Assembly (NCBI RefSeq): GCF_015751765.1
Contig: NZ_JADOTX010000001.1
Span: 930,001 to 994,000 of the forward strand
Direction: 5' to 3'
Length of the DNA stretch: 64,000 bases
Source: Micromonospora ureilytica
GTDB taxonomy: Bacteria; Actinomycetota; Actinomycetes; Mycobacteriales; Micromonosporaceae
The first letter of the stretch is position 1; every line of letters begins with the position of its first letter. The notes under the pieces are model-generated. The model did not search any database. It worked only from the letters and a program-made list of their open reading frames with translations, and had not been told where the DNA came from. A program made the translations under genes and the position numbers. This document shows positions 8,534-17,184 of this stretch, piece after piece.

Positions 8534-8890
8534 CGTTCGCCCTCCCCGCTCGGGACCCGACCGTCCGCTCGATCAGGTCGACATGCACACGCGCATGACC
8601 GCCGCGGCATGAAGCGTCATCCTCCCGCCGAGGGCGGGCCCGGTCCAGCCGGGTACTGAGACGAGGTTGGATTAACTGGATGTCCGGTCGAGGCAGGTTG
8701 CTTGCCCCAATCAGCACCGATGCCCAAGCCGGCCGTGAGAGTGCGGCGTCAGCGCCGTCCCGAGTCGGTGGGGCCGCTCGCCGCGATGGACGGCCGCCGT
8801 GGCCGCTTCTTCGCGCGCCGCTCAGACGTATCCGGATCTGCCGCTCCGGGAGGGCTGGCGTTCATCGTTGGTGGTGACGCACGGTGATGT
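8534..8890. other. intergenic stretch, no gene recognised
   Basis: About 360 nt between divergent orphan genes. Several short frames are open on both strands but none has a convincing start site, family motif or codon bias. The right end leads into the integrase-like fragment at 8891, so part of this DNA may be the scarred end of a lost mobile element. Confidence 0.4.
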
Positions 8891-9055
8891 ATGGCTACCT
8901 CTCCTGCTTCGGCTTCCAGTGTCATACCTGCCGATCAACTTGTCGTGCGCGCCGCGGTGTCCGCCTTCTTGGGCCGCTACCGTGGGCAGGCTCGCGTGCA
9001 TACCGAGTCCGACCTGCGGGTCTTCCTTCGTTGGTGCAGGGGCATGCTGGGTACC
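8891..9055 (+). pseudogene. integrase N-terminal (SAM-like) fragment
   Basis: The ATG at 8891 opens a frame whose first 50 residues resemble the core-binding N-terminus of actinobacterial tyrosine recombinases: RAAVSAFLGRYRGQARVHTE followed by SDLRVFLRWC. The catalytic domain is missing. The frame runs directly, without a stop, into the next gene (GTG at 9056), so the fragment and the gene form one 210-codon open frame. Read as a residual integrase joined by deletion. Family assignment is by eye and moderate. Confidence 0.5.
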
Positions 9056-9523
9056 GTGAGCGATGGGTACATCCGTTTGATCCCGACCGACCGGGGGTGG
9101 CAGCCCACGCCCGAGGGCGCCGCCGCAGCAACAGCCTACGTAGCTCGGCTCTTCTCCGGCCCCGAGGACGACGTCGAGGAGGTCGAGTATGAGTTCTACG
9201 ACCGGGTCACCCTGATCGATGCCGGCGAGAACACCACCCGAATCTCTTGCTCGAACTGCAACGGGGACCTCGACGTGGAGTGGCTCAACGATCTGATCGA
9301 AGAGAACGGCGAAAGCTTCGACAGCATGGACGTCTCGGTGCCCTGCTGCGGCGCGGTCGTTTCCCTGGATTCGCTACGCTACGACTGGCCGGTCGGGTTC
9401 GCCCGGTTCGAGGTGAGCGCCATGAACCCGACTCGCGCCAAATACGAACTCGACGCCGAGGAACTCGCCGACGTGACCGCACTTCTCGGTCATCCTGTCG
9501 CCCAGATACTCGCTCATTACTGA
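9056..9523 (+). CDS. hypothetical protein, 155 aa, with paired CxxC/CC
   Basis: Unrecognised soluble acidic protein. I place the start at GTG 9056 (SDGYIRLIPTDRGWQP follows) because the 55 residues upstream look like an integrase fragment. It contains a possible metal site: SCSNCNG (CxxC) and, about 30 residues later, VPCCGAVV, giving four cysteines in a zinc-ribbon-like spacing. The C-terminal part (NPTRAKYELDAEELADVTAL) is helical. If translated from 8891 it would be a 210-residue chimera. Neighbouring orphan genes suggest an immunity or accessory locus, which is inference only. Confidence 0.6.
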   Translation: MSDGYIRLIPTDRGWQPTPEGAAAATAYVARLFSGPEDDVEEVEYEFYDRVTLIDAGENTTRISCSNCNGDLDVEWLNDLIEENGESFDSMDVSVPCCGAVVSLDSLRYDWPVGFARFEVSAMNPTRAKYELDAEELADVTALLGHPVAQILAHY

Positions 9524-9627
9524 TGGCCGGGCCCATGGCCAGCGCCTGTTACTAAAAGACGTGTGCCAAGCCGAACGCCACCAAGATCGGGTGCACGCAT
9601 CTGCCGCCGACCGTGTGGTCGCCTTGT

Positions 9628-10491
9628 ATGCATCCGCGGATGCCCGACGCGCCCGACCGCGAGTGTCATTGCCTCCTCTGCGAGGGCGACGGCACGCCGC
9701 GGGTTCGATGGCGGCGGGCAGAGAAGTCCTGGCCGGAGCGCGAGCGCCGCAATGCCCGGCTGGTTCGCGAGTACGGTTGGGGCGTCACCGGCGTCCTTGG
9801 CTTGACTACGCCCGACTGGGCCTACTCGATTGGTCTGTGGCACAGCTACGGCAGCGTCGAGGTGTGCGTGCTCGGCATCCCGCAGCAGCGGGCCATGGAG
9901 ATCGTCAACACGGTAGGCCGCCTGATCCGCGACGGGCAGCCGCTGACTCCCGGCCGCAGGCTGACAGGCGTCATCGACGGGCACGAGCTCGCGCTCGCTC
10001 CGGTGCACGGCAGTTGGTACGGACAACTGTTCGGCGCGGCCATCGATTGTTATCAGCGTCCGCCGTTTCCGGTCGTGCAACTGCTGTGGTCGGACAAGGC
10101 CGACCGCTACCCGGGTGGCCCCGAGTTCGAAGACGGCGCGCATGAGATCCAGCCGTCGCTGTGGCTGCCGATGGACGAGCACCCGCGCAGTATGTGGACC
10201 GAACCGACGCCGCCATGGATGTACCCGAATCTTGATCCTTGCCAGGTCGTGTTCACGCTCAAGCGCATCATGGACGGAGGCCGCCCGGTCAACCGTGTGG
10301 TCCACGATCACGACGGGAGCTGGCAGTTCCTCGACGGAGACGCGATGGAACAGCCGGACGTGACCACCGCGCATCTGGTCCACCTCGTCGCCCACCACGA
10401 CGTCGGCCAGTTGCTGGACCTGCCGGCGGGTTGGCGCGCTTGGCGGCAGCGGGACGGCAGCTGGCTACGCTGGACCGTCGAGCCGCAGTAA
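9628..10491 (+). CDS. DUF4262 domain protein
   Basis: About 287-residue cytosolic protein. The section ARLVREYGWGVTGVLGL followed by DWAYSIGLWHSYGSVEVCV matches the DUF4262 pattern (PF14081), in which an aromatic-rich strand pair and a conserved YSIGL precede a helical segment. The N-terminus has three closely spaced Cys (CHCLLCEG) that could bind metal. Start is uncertain: ATG at 9628 is chosen, with ATG at 9640 or GTG at 9613 possible. Function of DUF4262 proteins is unknown; they recur in variable loci of actinobacteria. The C-terminal half (about 160-287) is not recognised. Confidence 0.75.
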   Translation: MHPRMPDAPDRECHCLLCEGDGTPRVRWRRAEKSWPERERRNARLVREYGWGVTGVLGLTTPDWAYSIGLWHSYGSVEVCVLGIPQQRAMEIVNTVGRLIRDGQPLTPGRRLTGVIDGHELALAPVHGSWYGQLFGAAIDCYQRPPFPVVQLLWSDKADRYPGGPEFEDGAHEIQPSLWLPMDEHPRSMWTEPTPPWMYPNLDPCQVVFTLKRIMDGGRPVNRVVHDHDGSWQFLDGDAMEQPDVTTAHLVHLVAHHDVGQLLDLPAGWRAWRQRDGSWLRWTVEPQ

Positions 10492-10540
10492 GCCTGCCAG
10501 TCCCACTGCGGGACCGGGTCCAGCAGCGAGGACGTGACCA

Positions 10541-10720
10541 ATGAACGCCTGGTTCCAGGTCGAGCTTCCCGCAACCGACGGAGTCGGAGCAACTGCTCGC
10601 CGGTCTGTAAGGAGGGGACGCGGCATTCGATCTGACGCTGCCACATTGTCTGGAACGCTCACCGCTGCACGCTTCTGCCGCGAGGCGCGCGCTACGCAGT
10701 GTCCCGCCGAGCTGGCCTGA
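10541..10720 (+). CDS. possible 59-aa small ORF
   Basis: In the 380-nt stretch between the DUF4262 gene and the LPXTG gene, an ATG (10541) opens 59 codons beginning MNAWFQVELPATDGVGA and ending at TGA 10718. A weak purine stretch (AGCGAGGACGTGACCA) precedes it. The first 12 residues look protein-like, but the remainder is Arg/Ala-rich, so it may be only the start of a decayed gene. No family recognised. The rest of this stretch holds only the upstream region of the LPXTG gene. Confidence 0.2.
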   Translation: MNAWFQVELPATDGVGATARRSVRRGRGIRSDAATLSGTLTAARFCREARATQCPAELA

Positions 10721-10873
10721 GTGCCGTCCGGATGTGCCGATGAGCGTTCGCTCGATCATCAAGCAACCGTGAACGGATATCTCTCCGATCACGGTCTCGA
10801 TCTTGGGACAGCGGAGCGACCCGCCCAGCCGCTAGCATCGCGCTGATTCCCACTCCCCATTACGGAGACCTCC

Positions 10874-11842
10874 ATGCGCAAACTTGCCGCCGCTGCCCTC
10901 GTGGGCATGGTCGTGGCCGTCCTCCCGGCAACGGGCGCCCTGGCCGCCGACCCCAAGCCGGATATCGCGGTGAGCTCCGCCGCCGACAAGGCCAACTACG
11001 CCGAGGGCGAGACCTTCACCATCACGGTCACGGTGAAGAACAAGAGCTCCGTCGACGCTAAGCGCGTGCACTACACCGGCGGGGACAGCGAGGGCGTCGA
11101 GGATGTCGCCTACGGTGTGCTGTCGACCGGCTTCGATCTTGCCGCCGGCGCCACCAAGACCGTTCAGCTCACCGGCAAGACCAACCGCATGGCGTGGCAG
11201 GCCGGCTACGGATTCGTCGCCTTCTCGCTTGCCGCCGACAACGGTGAGGCCAACGACGCCGACAACGTCACCAGCGTGCGGCTGCTGGTGGGGGGCGCCT
11301 TCGACGATCTCGGCGGCTACGTCTTCCAGGGTGAGTCCTCTGGCGCCGAGTGGACACCCCGGACACCTGGCGTCCCGGGTGTCAAGGTCGTCGCCACCAG
11401 TGCCGACGGCAAGACGAAGTACGCCGAGGCCATCACGGACGCCAAGGGCCTGTTCCGTTTCGCCCGCCTCCCCGTCGGCGACGTCCTGCTGACCTTCACC
11501 GCACCGGCGGGCTGGAAGATCCTGGCCGGCGAGAACGGCGAGGAGAACCACACGCTGGCGCAGGTCCGCGTCGACGACAGCGACGAGCCGCAGATCTTCG
11601 TGCCGGCGAAGAAGGTCGCCGTGAGCTCGCCGAGCACCTCGCCATCAGCGTCGCCGTCGGCATCAGCGTCGCCGTCGGCATCAGCGTCGGCGTTGCCGTC
11701 AGCGTCAGCGAGCGCCGGCCCGGGCCTGCCGGTCACCGGCGACAACACCATGCTGCTCGTCGGCGCGGCTACCGCCGCCGTCGCGGTCGGCCTCGCGCTG
11801 GTGCTCGTCGCACGGCGCCGCCGCCTACACCTGCGGGCCTGA
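10874..11842 (+). CDS. LPXTG-anchored surface protein with SdrD-B-like domain
   Basis: 322-residue secreted protein. A Sec signal peptide occupies residues 1-24 (cleavage after GALA), followed by a beta-rich DUF11/CARDB-like region (30-130), a carboxypeptidase-regulatory/SdrD-B-like domain (about 140-240), a Ser/Ala/Pro-rich linker and a sorting signal LPVTG with a hydrophobic helix and a final RRRRLHLR tail. Sortase should link it to the cell wall. The linker is encoded by near-perfect 18-nt repeats (11632-11718). The ATG is preceded by CGGAGACCTCC. A strong hairpin follows at 11911. Role is probably structural or adhesive; it is not a known enzyme. Confidence 0.9.
   Translation: MRKLAAAALVGMVVAVLPATGALAADPKPDIAVSSAADKANYAEGETFTITVTVKNKSSVDAKRVHYTGGDSEGVEDVAYGVLSTGFDLAAGATKTVQLTGKTNRMAWQAGYGFVAFSLAADNGEANDADNVTSVRLLVGGAFDDLGGYVFQGESSGAEWTPRTPGVPGVKVVATSADGKTKYAEAITDAKGLFRFARLPVGDVLLTFTAPAGWKILAGENGEENHTLAQVRVDDSDEPQIFVPAKKVAVSSPSTSPSASPSASASPSASASALPSASASAGPGLPVTGDNTMLLVGAATAAVAVGLALVLVARRRRLHLRA
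11632..11718 (+). repeat. tandem 18-nt repeat coding for Ser/Ala/Pro linker
   Basis: Direct repeats of the type GTCGGCATCAGCGTCGCC within the LPXTG gene encode SPSASA-type units that span the cell-wall linker. Such repeats are prone to slippage, so copy number may vary between strains. Confidence 0.7.
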
Positions 11843-12284
11843 TCGACCAAGGTCGCCCCAGCGGCCGAACACCCGCAGGCTGCAGCGCCCCCTAGTCGTG
11901 CAAGGCGAAGGGCGCCGAGGCCCCAGCACCCCGCTGGAGCCTCGGCGCCGCGACTCCGGCCGCGGCAACGTCCTCAACGCGCGCTCCTCTGGTGTTCACG
12001 TTCATGGCCGTCGTCGGCCACTCGAACACCCCCGGCCTCGGGATCTTCCTGTGGGGTCTGTACGCGTTGATCAGGTTTACGCTCATGCCGCGATCCGCGC
12101 GCTACGCAGGTATACCCGACCGCTCGCGGCTCGCGGTGCGGATCTGTCGTTGTGAGTGCGTCCGGACATTCTGGGTGCCGGTGACGTGCGATCGGGCCGC
12201 AAGCAGTGACGAACCGCAACGCGGACGGACTGCGGGCCGACACCCAGCAGTCAACCCACCGAGAGCACCTCCGGAGGCATGCCT
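11843..12284. other. intergenic stretch between convergent genes
   Basis: About 440 nt that hold the hairpin at 11911-11949 and no convincing gene. On the plus strand a frame from 11992 encodes a short hydrophobic start (GLGIFLWGLYALIRFTLM) and then loses protein-like character; it could be a decayed small membrane protein, but it has no ribosome binding site. Confidence 0.4.
11911..11949 (+). terminator. strong hairpin after LPXTG gene
   Basis: Perfect 11-bp stem GGCGCCGAGGC / GCCTCGGCGCC (11911-11921 and 11939-11949) with a 17-nt loop, 69 nt past the LPXTG stop. There is no U-tract, as is usual for actinobacterial terminators. Confidence 0.6.
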
Positions 12285-12929
12285 TCAGGGGAGCAGGTAG
12301 GCGGTCAGCCGGTCGGCGAGTTGCTTCGGGTGGCTGAGCGCCACCGAGTGTCCGCCGTCTGTCTCGTCGGGGGCGGTGCCGAGTCGGTCGGCGGCTACCC
12401 GGCGCTGGAAGTCTGCCGGGAAGAACTGGTCCTCGCGGGCGATGAGCACCGTCGTCGGCACGTCTGGCCAGGCGTCCAGGGGCCACGGATCGTTCCCTTC
12501 CGTGCTGACCTGGTCCCGGTTGTGTGCCGCTGCCTCCGCGACGATGTCGGCCGGCACGCCGTTGTAGAACTGCTGCTCCTCGCTGAGCCCTTCCGTGCCG
12601 TGGTAGCCGGTGTTGGCCCACCAGTCACCGGGTCTCTCACCGGGCTTGGGGACCATCGGTGTGAGCAGGACGAGCAGCCGCACCGGCCGCTTGTCGGCAA
12701 TGAGCGGCGCGGTGAACGCACCGTACGAGTGCCCGACGACCACGAGGTCGCTCCGGTCGCCGATCGCGTCGAGGACCGTCTGGCAGAACTCGGCGAACCC
12801 CGCGGAGCTGTCCTCGATCGGCAGCTCCGGTACTACCACGTCGTGGCCGCGGCTGATCAGCTCGGGGACGAGGAGATGCCAGTCCCAGGCGCTGCCCCCG
12901 CCGCCGTGGATCAGAACGAAAGTCGCCAT
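12285..12929 (-). CDS. alpha/beta-fold hydrolase
   Basis: 214-residue cytosolic serine hydrolase. The start is at ATG 12929 (MATFVLIHGGGGSAWDW), where the oxyanion HGGG motif follows the first strand. The nucleophile elbow is VVGHSYGAF (Ser about 70), the acid probably in IAREDQFF, and the catalytic His in DGGHSVALSHP. It belongs to the small EstC/salicylate-esterase-like group of alpha/beta hydrolases seen with methyl- or aryl-ester substrates; the actual substrate is unknown. It is transcribed alone, convergent with the LPXTG gene. Confidence 0.85.
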   Translation of the reverse strand: MATFVLIHGGGGSAWDWHLLVPELISRGHDVVVPELPIEDSSAGFAEFCQTVLDAIGDRSDLVVVGHSYGAFTAPLIADKRPVRLLVLLTPMVPKPGERPGDWWANTGYHGTEGLSEEQQFYNGVPADIVAEAAAHNRDQVSTEGNDPWPLDAWPDVPTTVLIAREDQFFPADFQRRVAADRLGTAPDETDGGHSVALSHPKQLADRLTAYLLP

Positions 12930-13219
12930 ACCCCGAAGCCTCACACACCGGTACGACAGCCACCGCTCGCGGTATCGGAGGAGCCAGGGTCAGGTACGGG
13001 AGCAGCACGGCAGCGATAGGAGCCTTCACGGCGAAACGTCGGCATTGGCGCGTGGTGAACGACGGGTATCCCCGAGGGGGATCCTGCGTCGATCATTGCC
13101 CGGAGATAGATGCGAGTCACTCTCACCTCCGGGTGGAACGTCCGGGCACGGAGGGCGAGACATCGGCACCGGAAGCCGGGCGTACCGAACGCCCGACTCC
13201 GCGTCCCCGGAGGATCGCC

Positions 13220-16200
13220 ATGCCCCGTCCCGCTCTCCGTAACCGGCTCGCGGCGTTCACCGCCGCCGTCCTGACCGCGAGCGTCCTGACGGTGACCCCG
13301 CCGTCACCCGCGCTGGCCGCCAGCACGTTCGCCACCAACGACTACTGCCTCGGCCAGTGCGCCGACATCCTGCCCCCCGGGCAGAACGGCAACGCCACGC
13401 TTGTCGCGATCCTGGCGCACCAGGCGCTCGGCACCCGCCCGGCGCACTCCAGCGACCAGCTCGACGAGTACGCGAACCTGGTCTACAACTACGCCGGGCT
13501 GACCGACGAGCAGATCGCCCACTTCTACAACGACGCCTCGTTCGGCGTCCCGGCCGCGCAGGTCGAGAGCACCGTCTCGCCGCGCGCGGACGTCACGATC
13601 GTGCGTGACAAGGCCACCGGCGTCCCGCACGTCACCGGCACCACCCGCGCCGGCACCATGTTCGGCGCCGGCTACGCCGGGGCCCAGGACCGGCTCTGGG
13701 TGATGGACCTGCTGCGGCACGTCGGCCGCGGCAACGTCACCTCGTTCGCCGGCGGCGCCCCCGGCAACCGGGAGCTGGAGCAGAGCGTCTGGGCCAACTC
13801 GCCGTACACCGAGGCGGACCTCCAGGCCCAGGTGGACGCGCTGCGCACCAAGGGCGTCCGGGGCCAGCAGCTCTACACCGACGTGGTCGACTACATCGCC
13901 GGGATCAACGCCTACATCGACAGGTCGATCGCCGAGGACAACTACCCGGGTGAGTACGTTCTCGCCGGCGCCGGTAAGCCGAAACACTTCACCATGACCG
14001 ACCTGATCGCCACCGCCGGCGTGATCGGCGGGCTCTTCGGCGGGGGCGGCGGCAGCGAGATCCAGTCCGCCCTGGTCCGGGTGGCCGCCCGCGCCAAGTA
14101 CGGCGCCACCGAGGGCGACCGCGTGTGGGCGGCGTTCCGCTCCCAGAACGACCCGGAGACCGTCCTCACCCTGCACGACGGGCAGAGCTTCCCGTACGGG
14201 GGGACGCCGCCCGGCGCGACCAGCGCGGTGCTCCCCGACGCCGGCTCGGTGGTCGCCGAGCCCCTCGCCTACGACGCCACCGGCGGGGCCGCCACCCGCG
14301 CCGGCGCCAGTACCGCCACCAAGGAACTGCTCGGCGGCCTGACCAACCTGCGCGCCCACGGCATGTCCAACGCGGTAGTGGTCTCCGGCCGGCACACCAC
14401 CACCGGCAACCCGGTGGCCGTGTTCGGGCCGCAGACCGGCTACTTCGCGCCGCAGTTGCTGATGCTCCAGGAGTTGCAGGGGCCGGGCATCAGCGCTCGC
14501 GGTGCCGCGTTCGCCGGGCTCAACCTCTACGTGCTGCTCGGCCGAGGTCAGGACTACGCGTGGAGCGCGACCTCCGCCGCACAGGACCTCACCGACACGT
14601 ACGCGGTGCCGCTGTGCACCACCGACGGCAGTGCCCCGACGCTGCGCACCAACCGCTACCTCTACCACGGGCAGTGCCTCGCCATGGAGGCGCTGGAGCA
14701 GCGCAACTCCTGGTCCCCGACGCTTGCCGACTCCACCCCGGCCGGCTCGTACACGTTGCGCGCGTTGCGCACGAAGTACGGGCTGGTGGCCCACCGGGGC
14801 CTGGTGAACGGGCAGCCGACCGCGTTCACCAAACTGCGCTCGACCTACCGGCACGAGGCGGACTCGGCGATCGGCTTCCAGGCATTCAACGACCCGTCCG
14901 CGATGGGCAGCGCGGCGGCCTTCCAGGCGTCCGCGGCCGACGTCGGGTACGCGTTCAACTGGTTCTACGTCAACTCGACCGAGGCGGCGTACGTCAACTC
15001 CGGCTCGAATCCGGTCCGTCCGGCCACCGCCGACCCGAATCTGCCCACCAAGGCCGAACCGGCGTACGAGTGGGCCGGCTGGAACCCGGACACCAACGAC
15101 GCCACCTACACCCCGGCGTCGGCGCATCCGCAGTCGGTCAATCAGGACTACTACGTCAGCTGGAACAACAAGCAGGCGCGGGACTTCGGGGCCGCGGACG
15201 GCAACTTCAGCTTCGGCTCCGTACACCGGGCTCAGTTGCTCGACGGCCCGGTGCGCGCCGCGATCGCCCAGCGCAAGCTTGGTCGCGCCGACGTCGTCAC
15301 GATCATGGCGGATGCGGCGGTAACCGACCTGCGCGGCCAGCAGGTTCTCGGTGACCTGCTGCGGGTGCTGGACAGCACGCCGGTCACGGATCCGGCGCTG
15401 GCCGACGCGGTCGGCAAGCTGCGCGCCTGGCAGCAGGCCGGAGCACGTCGGGTGGAGACGTCCCCCGGCTCCAAGGTCTACCAGCACGCCGACGCCATCC
15501 GGATCTTCGACGCCTGGTGGCCGCTGCTGGCCTCGGCGCAGTTCCGTCCCGGCCTCGGGCCGGACCTCTACGCCGCGCTGGTCGACGCCATCGAGGTGAA
15601 CGAGGCGCCGTCGGGCGGCCAGAACGGGGGACGCGACGGCGCCGCGAGCTGGGCGTCGCAGGGGCAGGCGCACAAGGGCTCGTCGTTCCAGTACGGCTGG
15701 TGGGGCTACGTCGACAAGGACCTGCGCGCCGTCCTCGGCGACCCGGTGGCCGGTGGGCTGGGTCGCGCGTACTGCGGCAACGGCAACCTCGGCGCGTGCC
15801 GGCAGGTCCTGCTCGACACGCTCGGCCAGGCCGCCGCGGTGCCGACCACCACTGTCTACCCCGGAGACAAGTCCTGCGGGGCCGGTGATCAGTGGTGTGC
15901 CGACTCGATCGCCCAGTCCGGGCTCGGCGGCATCACCCACCCGGTGATCGCCTGGCAGAACCGCCCCACCTACCAGCAGGTCGTGTCATTCCCGGCGCGC
16001 CGGGGCGACGATGTCACCAACCTGGCGCAGGGTCGTCCGACCACCGCGTCGAGCACCCAGTTCCTGACCGGCCACACCCCGGCCAAGGCGGTCGACGGCA
16101 GCCTCGGCAGCCGGTGGGCCAGCAGCTACAACGACAACCAGTGGCTCCGGGTCGACCTCGGCGCGGCCCGCCGCGTCAGCCGGGCGGTGCTGCGCTGGGA

Positions 16201-16405
16201 GGCCGCCTACGGCACCTCGTACCGGATCGAGGTCTCCGGCGACGGCACCTCCTGGGCGCCGGTGTTCGCCACCACCACCGGCAACGGCGGCGTCGACAAC
16301 GCCACCTTCGCCCCGGTCACCGCCCGCTACGTTTGGGTGTACGGGGTCAAGCGGGCCACCTCGTACGGGTTCTCGCTCCACGAGTTCGAGCTGTACGGAC
16401 AGTGA
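13220..16405 (+). CDS. secreted penicillin-acylase-family hydrolase with discoidin domain
   Basis: 1061-residue secreted Ntn-hydrolase (peptidase family S45). Signal peptide 1-34 (cleavage after ALAAS/SPALA), a long alpha-chain region with the family segment GAGYAGAQDRLWVMDLLRHV (149-168), the presumed autocatalytic site HGMSNAVVVSG with Ser383 as N-terminal nucleophile of the beta chain, and a C-terminal F5/8 type C (discoidin-like) carbohydrate-binding domain (about 930-1061). Family enzymes hydrolyse acyl amides such as N-acyl homoserine lactones, acylated peptides or beta-lactams. The appended domain suggests anchoring to polysaccharide. ATG at 13220 follows GGAGGATCGCC; an upstream in-frame GTG would add 56 residues ahead of the signal peptide and is rejected. 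Confidence 0.9.
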   Translation: MPRPALRNRLAAFTAAVLTASVLTVTPPSPALAASTFATNDYCLGQCADILPPGQNGNATLVAILAHQALGTRPAHSSDQLDEYANLVYNYAGLTDEQIAHFYNDASFGVPAAQVESTVSPRADVTIVRDKATGVPHVTGTTRAGTMFGAGYAGAQDRLWVMDLLRHVGRGNVTSFAGGAPGNRELEQSVWANSPYTEADLQAQVDALRTKGVRGQQLYTDVVDYIAGINAYIDRSIAEDNYPGEYVLAGAGKPKHFTMTDLIATAGVIGGLFGGGGGSEIQSALVRVAARAKYGATEGDRVWAAFRSQNDPETVLTLHDGQSFPYGGTPPGATSAVLPDAGSVVAEPLAYDATGGAATRAGASTATKELLGGLTNLRAHGMSNAVVVSGRHTTTGNPVAVFGPQTGYFAPQLLMLQELQGPGISARGAAFAGLNLYVLLGRGQDYAWSATSAAQDLTDTYAVPLCTTDGSAPTLRTNRYLYHGQCLAMEALEQRNSWSPTLADSTPAGSYTLRALRTKYGLVAHRGLVNGQPTAFTKLRSTYRHEADSAIGFQAFNDPSAMGSAAAFQASAADVGYAFNWFYVNSTEAAYVNSGSNPVRPATADPNLPTKAEPAYEWAGWNPDTNDATYTPASAHPQSVNQDYYVSWNNKQARDFGAADGNFSFGSVHRAQLLDGPVRAAIAQRKLGRADVVTIMADAAVTDLRGQQVLGDLLRVLDSTPVTDPALADAVGKLRAWQQAGARRVETSPGSKVYQHADAIRIFDAWWPLLASAQFRPGLGPDLYAALVDAIEVNEAPSGGQNGGRDGAASWASQGQAHKGSSFQYGWWGYVDKDLRAVLGDPVAGGLGRAYCGNGNLGACRQVLLDTLGQAAAVPTTTVYPGDKSCGAGDQWCADSIAQSGLGGITHPVIAWQNRPTYQQVVSFPARRGDDVTNLAQGRPTTASSTQFLTGHTPAKAVDGSLGSRWASSYNDNQWLRVDLGAARRVSRAVLRWEAAYGTSYRIEVSGDGTSWAPVFATTTGNGGVDNATFAPVTARYVWVYGVKRATSYGFSLHEFELYGQ

Positions 16406-16474
16406 TCTCACCCGGAGGGGGCGGCGGGAACCACTCGCCGACCCCTCCGGACGTGCGCAGCGCCGGGTGGCACC

Positions 16475-16954
16475 TCACACGGCAGGCGCCGCCGTGGGCA
16501 TGGCACCCTCGGCGAGCTTGAGTCGCGTCCAAATGTTCATGTTGATGACAACAGCGACGATCTCCAGGATCTCGTCCTCCGTGAAGTGCGCAGCCATCCT
16601 GTCGTGTGCCGCCTGGAGCCGCGTGTTGACGGTGACGTCGGCGGCCCGGGTCAACGCCTCGGCATAGGCCAGGGCGGCTTGTTCCTCTTCGGTGAACAGG
16701 TGCGTCTCCCACCACGCGCTGAGGGTCTCGACCTTGGGCGGCGGGATGTCGGCGACGCGGGCGGCGGCGTGGTGCACCAGAAGGCAGTAGCTGCAATTGT
16801 TGATCTGGGCGACGCGTAGTCGCAGGAGCTGAGCCAGGGCCTGGTCCACCTGGAGTGTGGCGGTATGGCCGAAAGCTGCGGCACCGGCGTTTGCCAGAGC
16901 CATGAGTCGTTCGTTTGTGACGTTCAGTCGGACGTTCTGAATCCTGGTATCCAA
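16475..16954 (-). CDS. carboxymuconolactone decarboxylase/AhpD-like protein (TTG start)
   Basis: 159-residue AhpD-like protein. The catalytic-type motif NNCSYCLLVH (CxxC followed by His) is intact, and the helical core VDQALAQLLRLRVAQI precedes it. AhpD-like proteins are thiol peroxidase partners; many of this subgroup act on reactive oxygen species or are uncharacterised. Start set at TTG 16954 because AGGAGG sits 5 nt upstream (AGGAGGtccccTTG) and the conserved sequence begins DTRIQNVRL; longer frames would read through the ribosome binding site. A TetR-family gene lies upstream in the same direction and may regulate it. Confidence 0.85.
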   Translation of the reverse strand: MDTRIQNVRLNVTNERLMALANAGAAAFGHTATLQVDQALAQLLRLRVAQINNCSYCLLVHHAAARVADIPPPKVETLSAWWETHLFTEEEQAALAYAEALTRAADVTVNTRLQAAHDRMAAHFTEDEILEIVAVVINMNIWTRLKLAEGAMPTAAPAV

Positions 16955-17184
16955 GGGGACCTCCTGCAGGTCACAACGACAGACCAGTGGTGGGGACGTC
17001 ACTTTGTGCGCAGCCCCCAACATCGGGAGAAGTCCTCTGACCTCGTGTCGAGTCGCTGCGCGCGGCTCTGCCGCTCCAGAACTGGGGGGTCGGGGCGGCT
17101 CGCTCTCGCGACCTCGCTCTCATCGACCCCCGGGCTGCTCGTACCCCGCCGTGAGCAGCCTCAGCACCACTAATTGGCCCCCAG

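Noticed and set aside
13304..15940. Long open frame on the minus strand across the penicillin-acylase-like gene
   Set aside because: It is antisense to a well-supported gene with signal peptide, acylase motif and discoidin domain; its translation is Arg/Gly/Val-rich, with no family motif or ribosome binding site. High GC content creates such frames.
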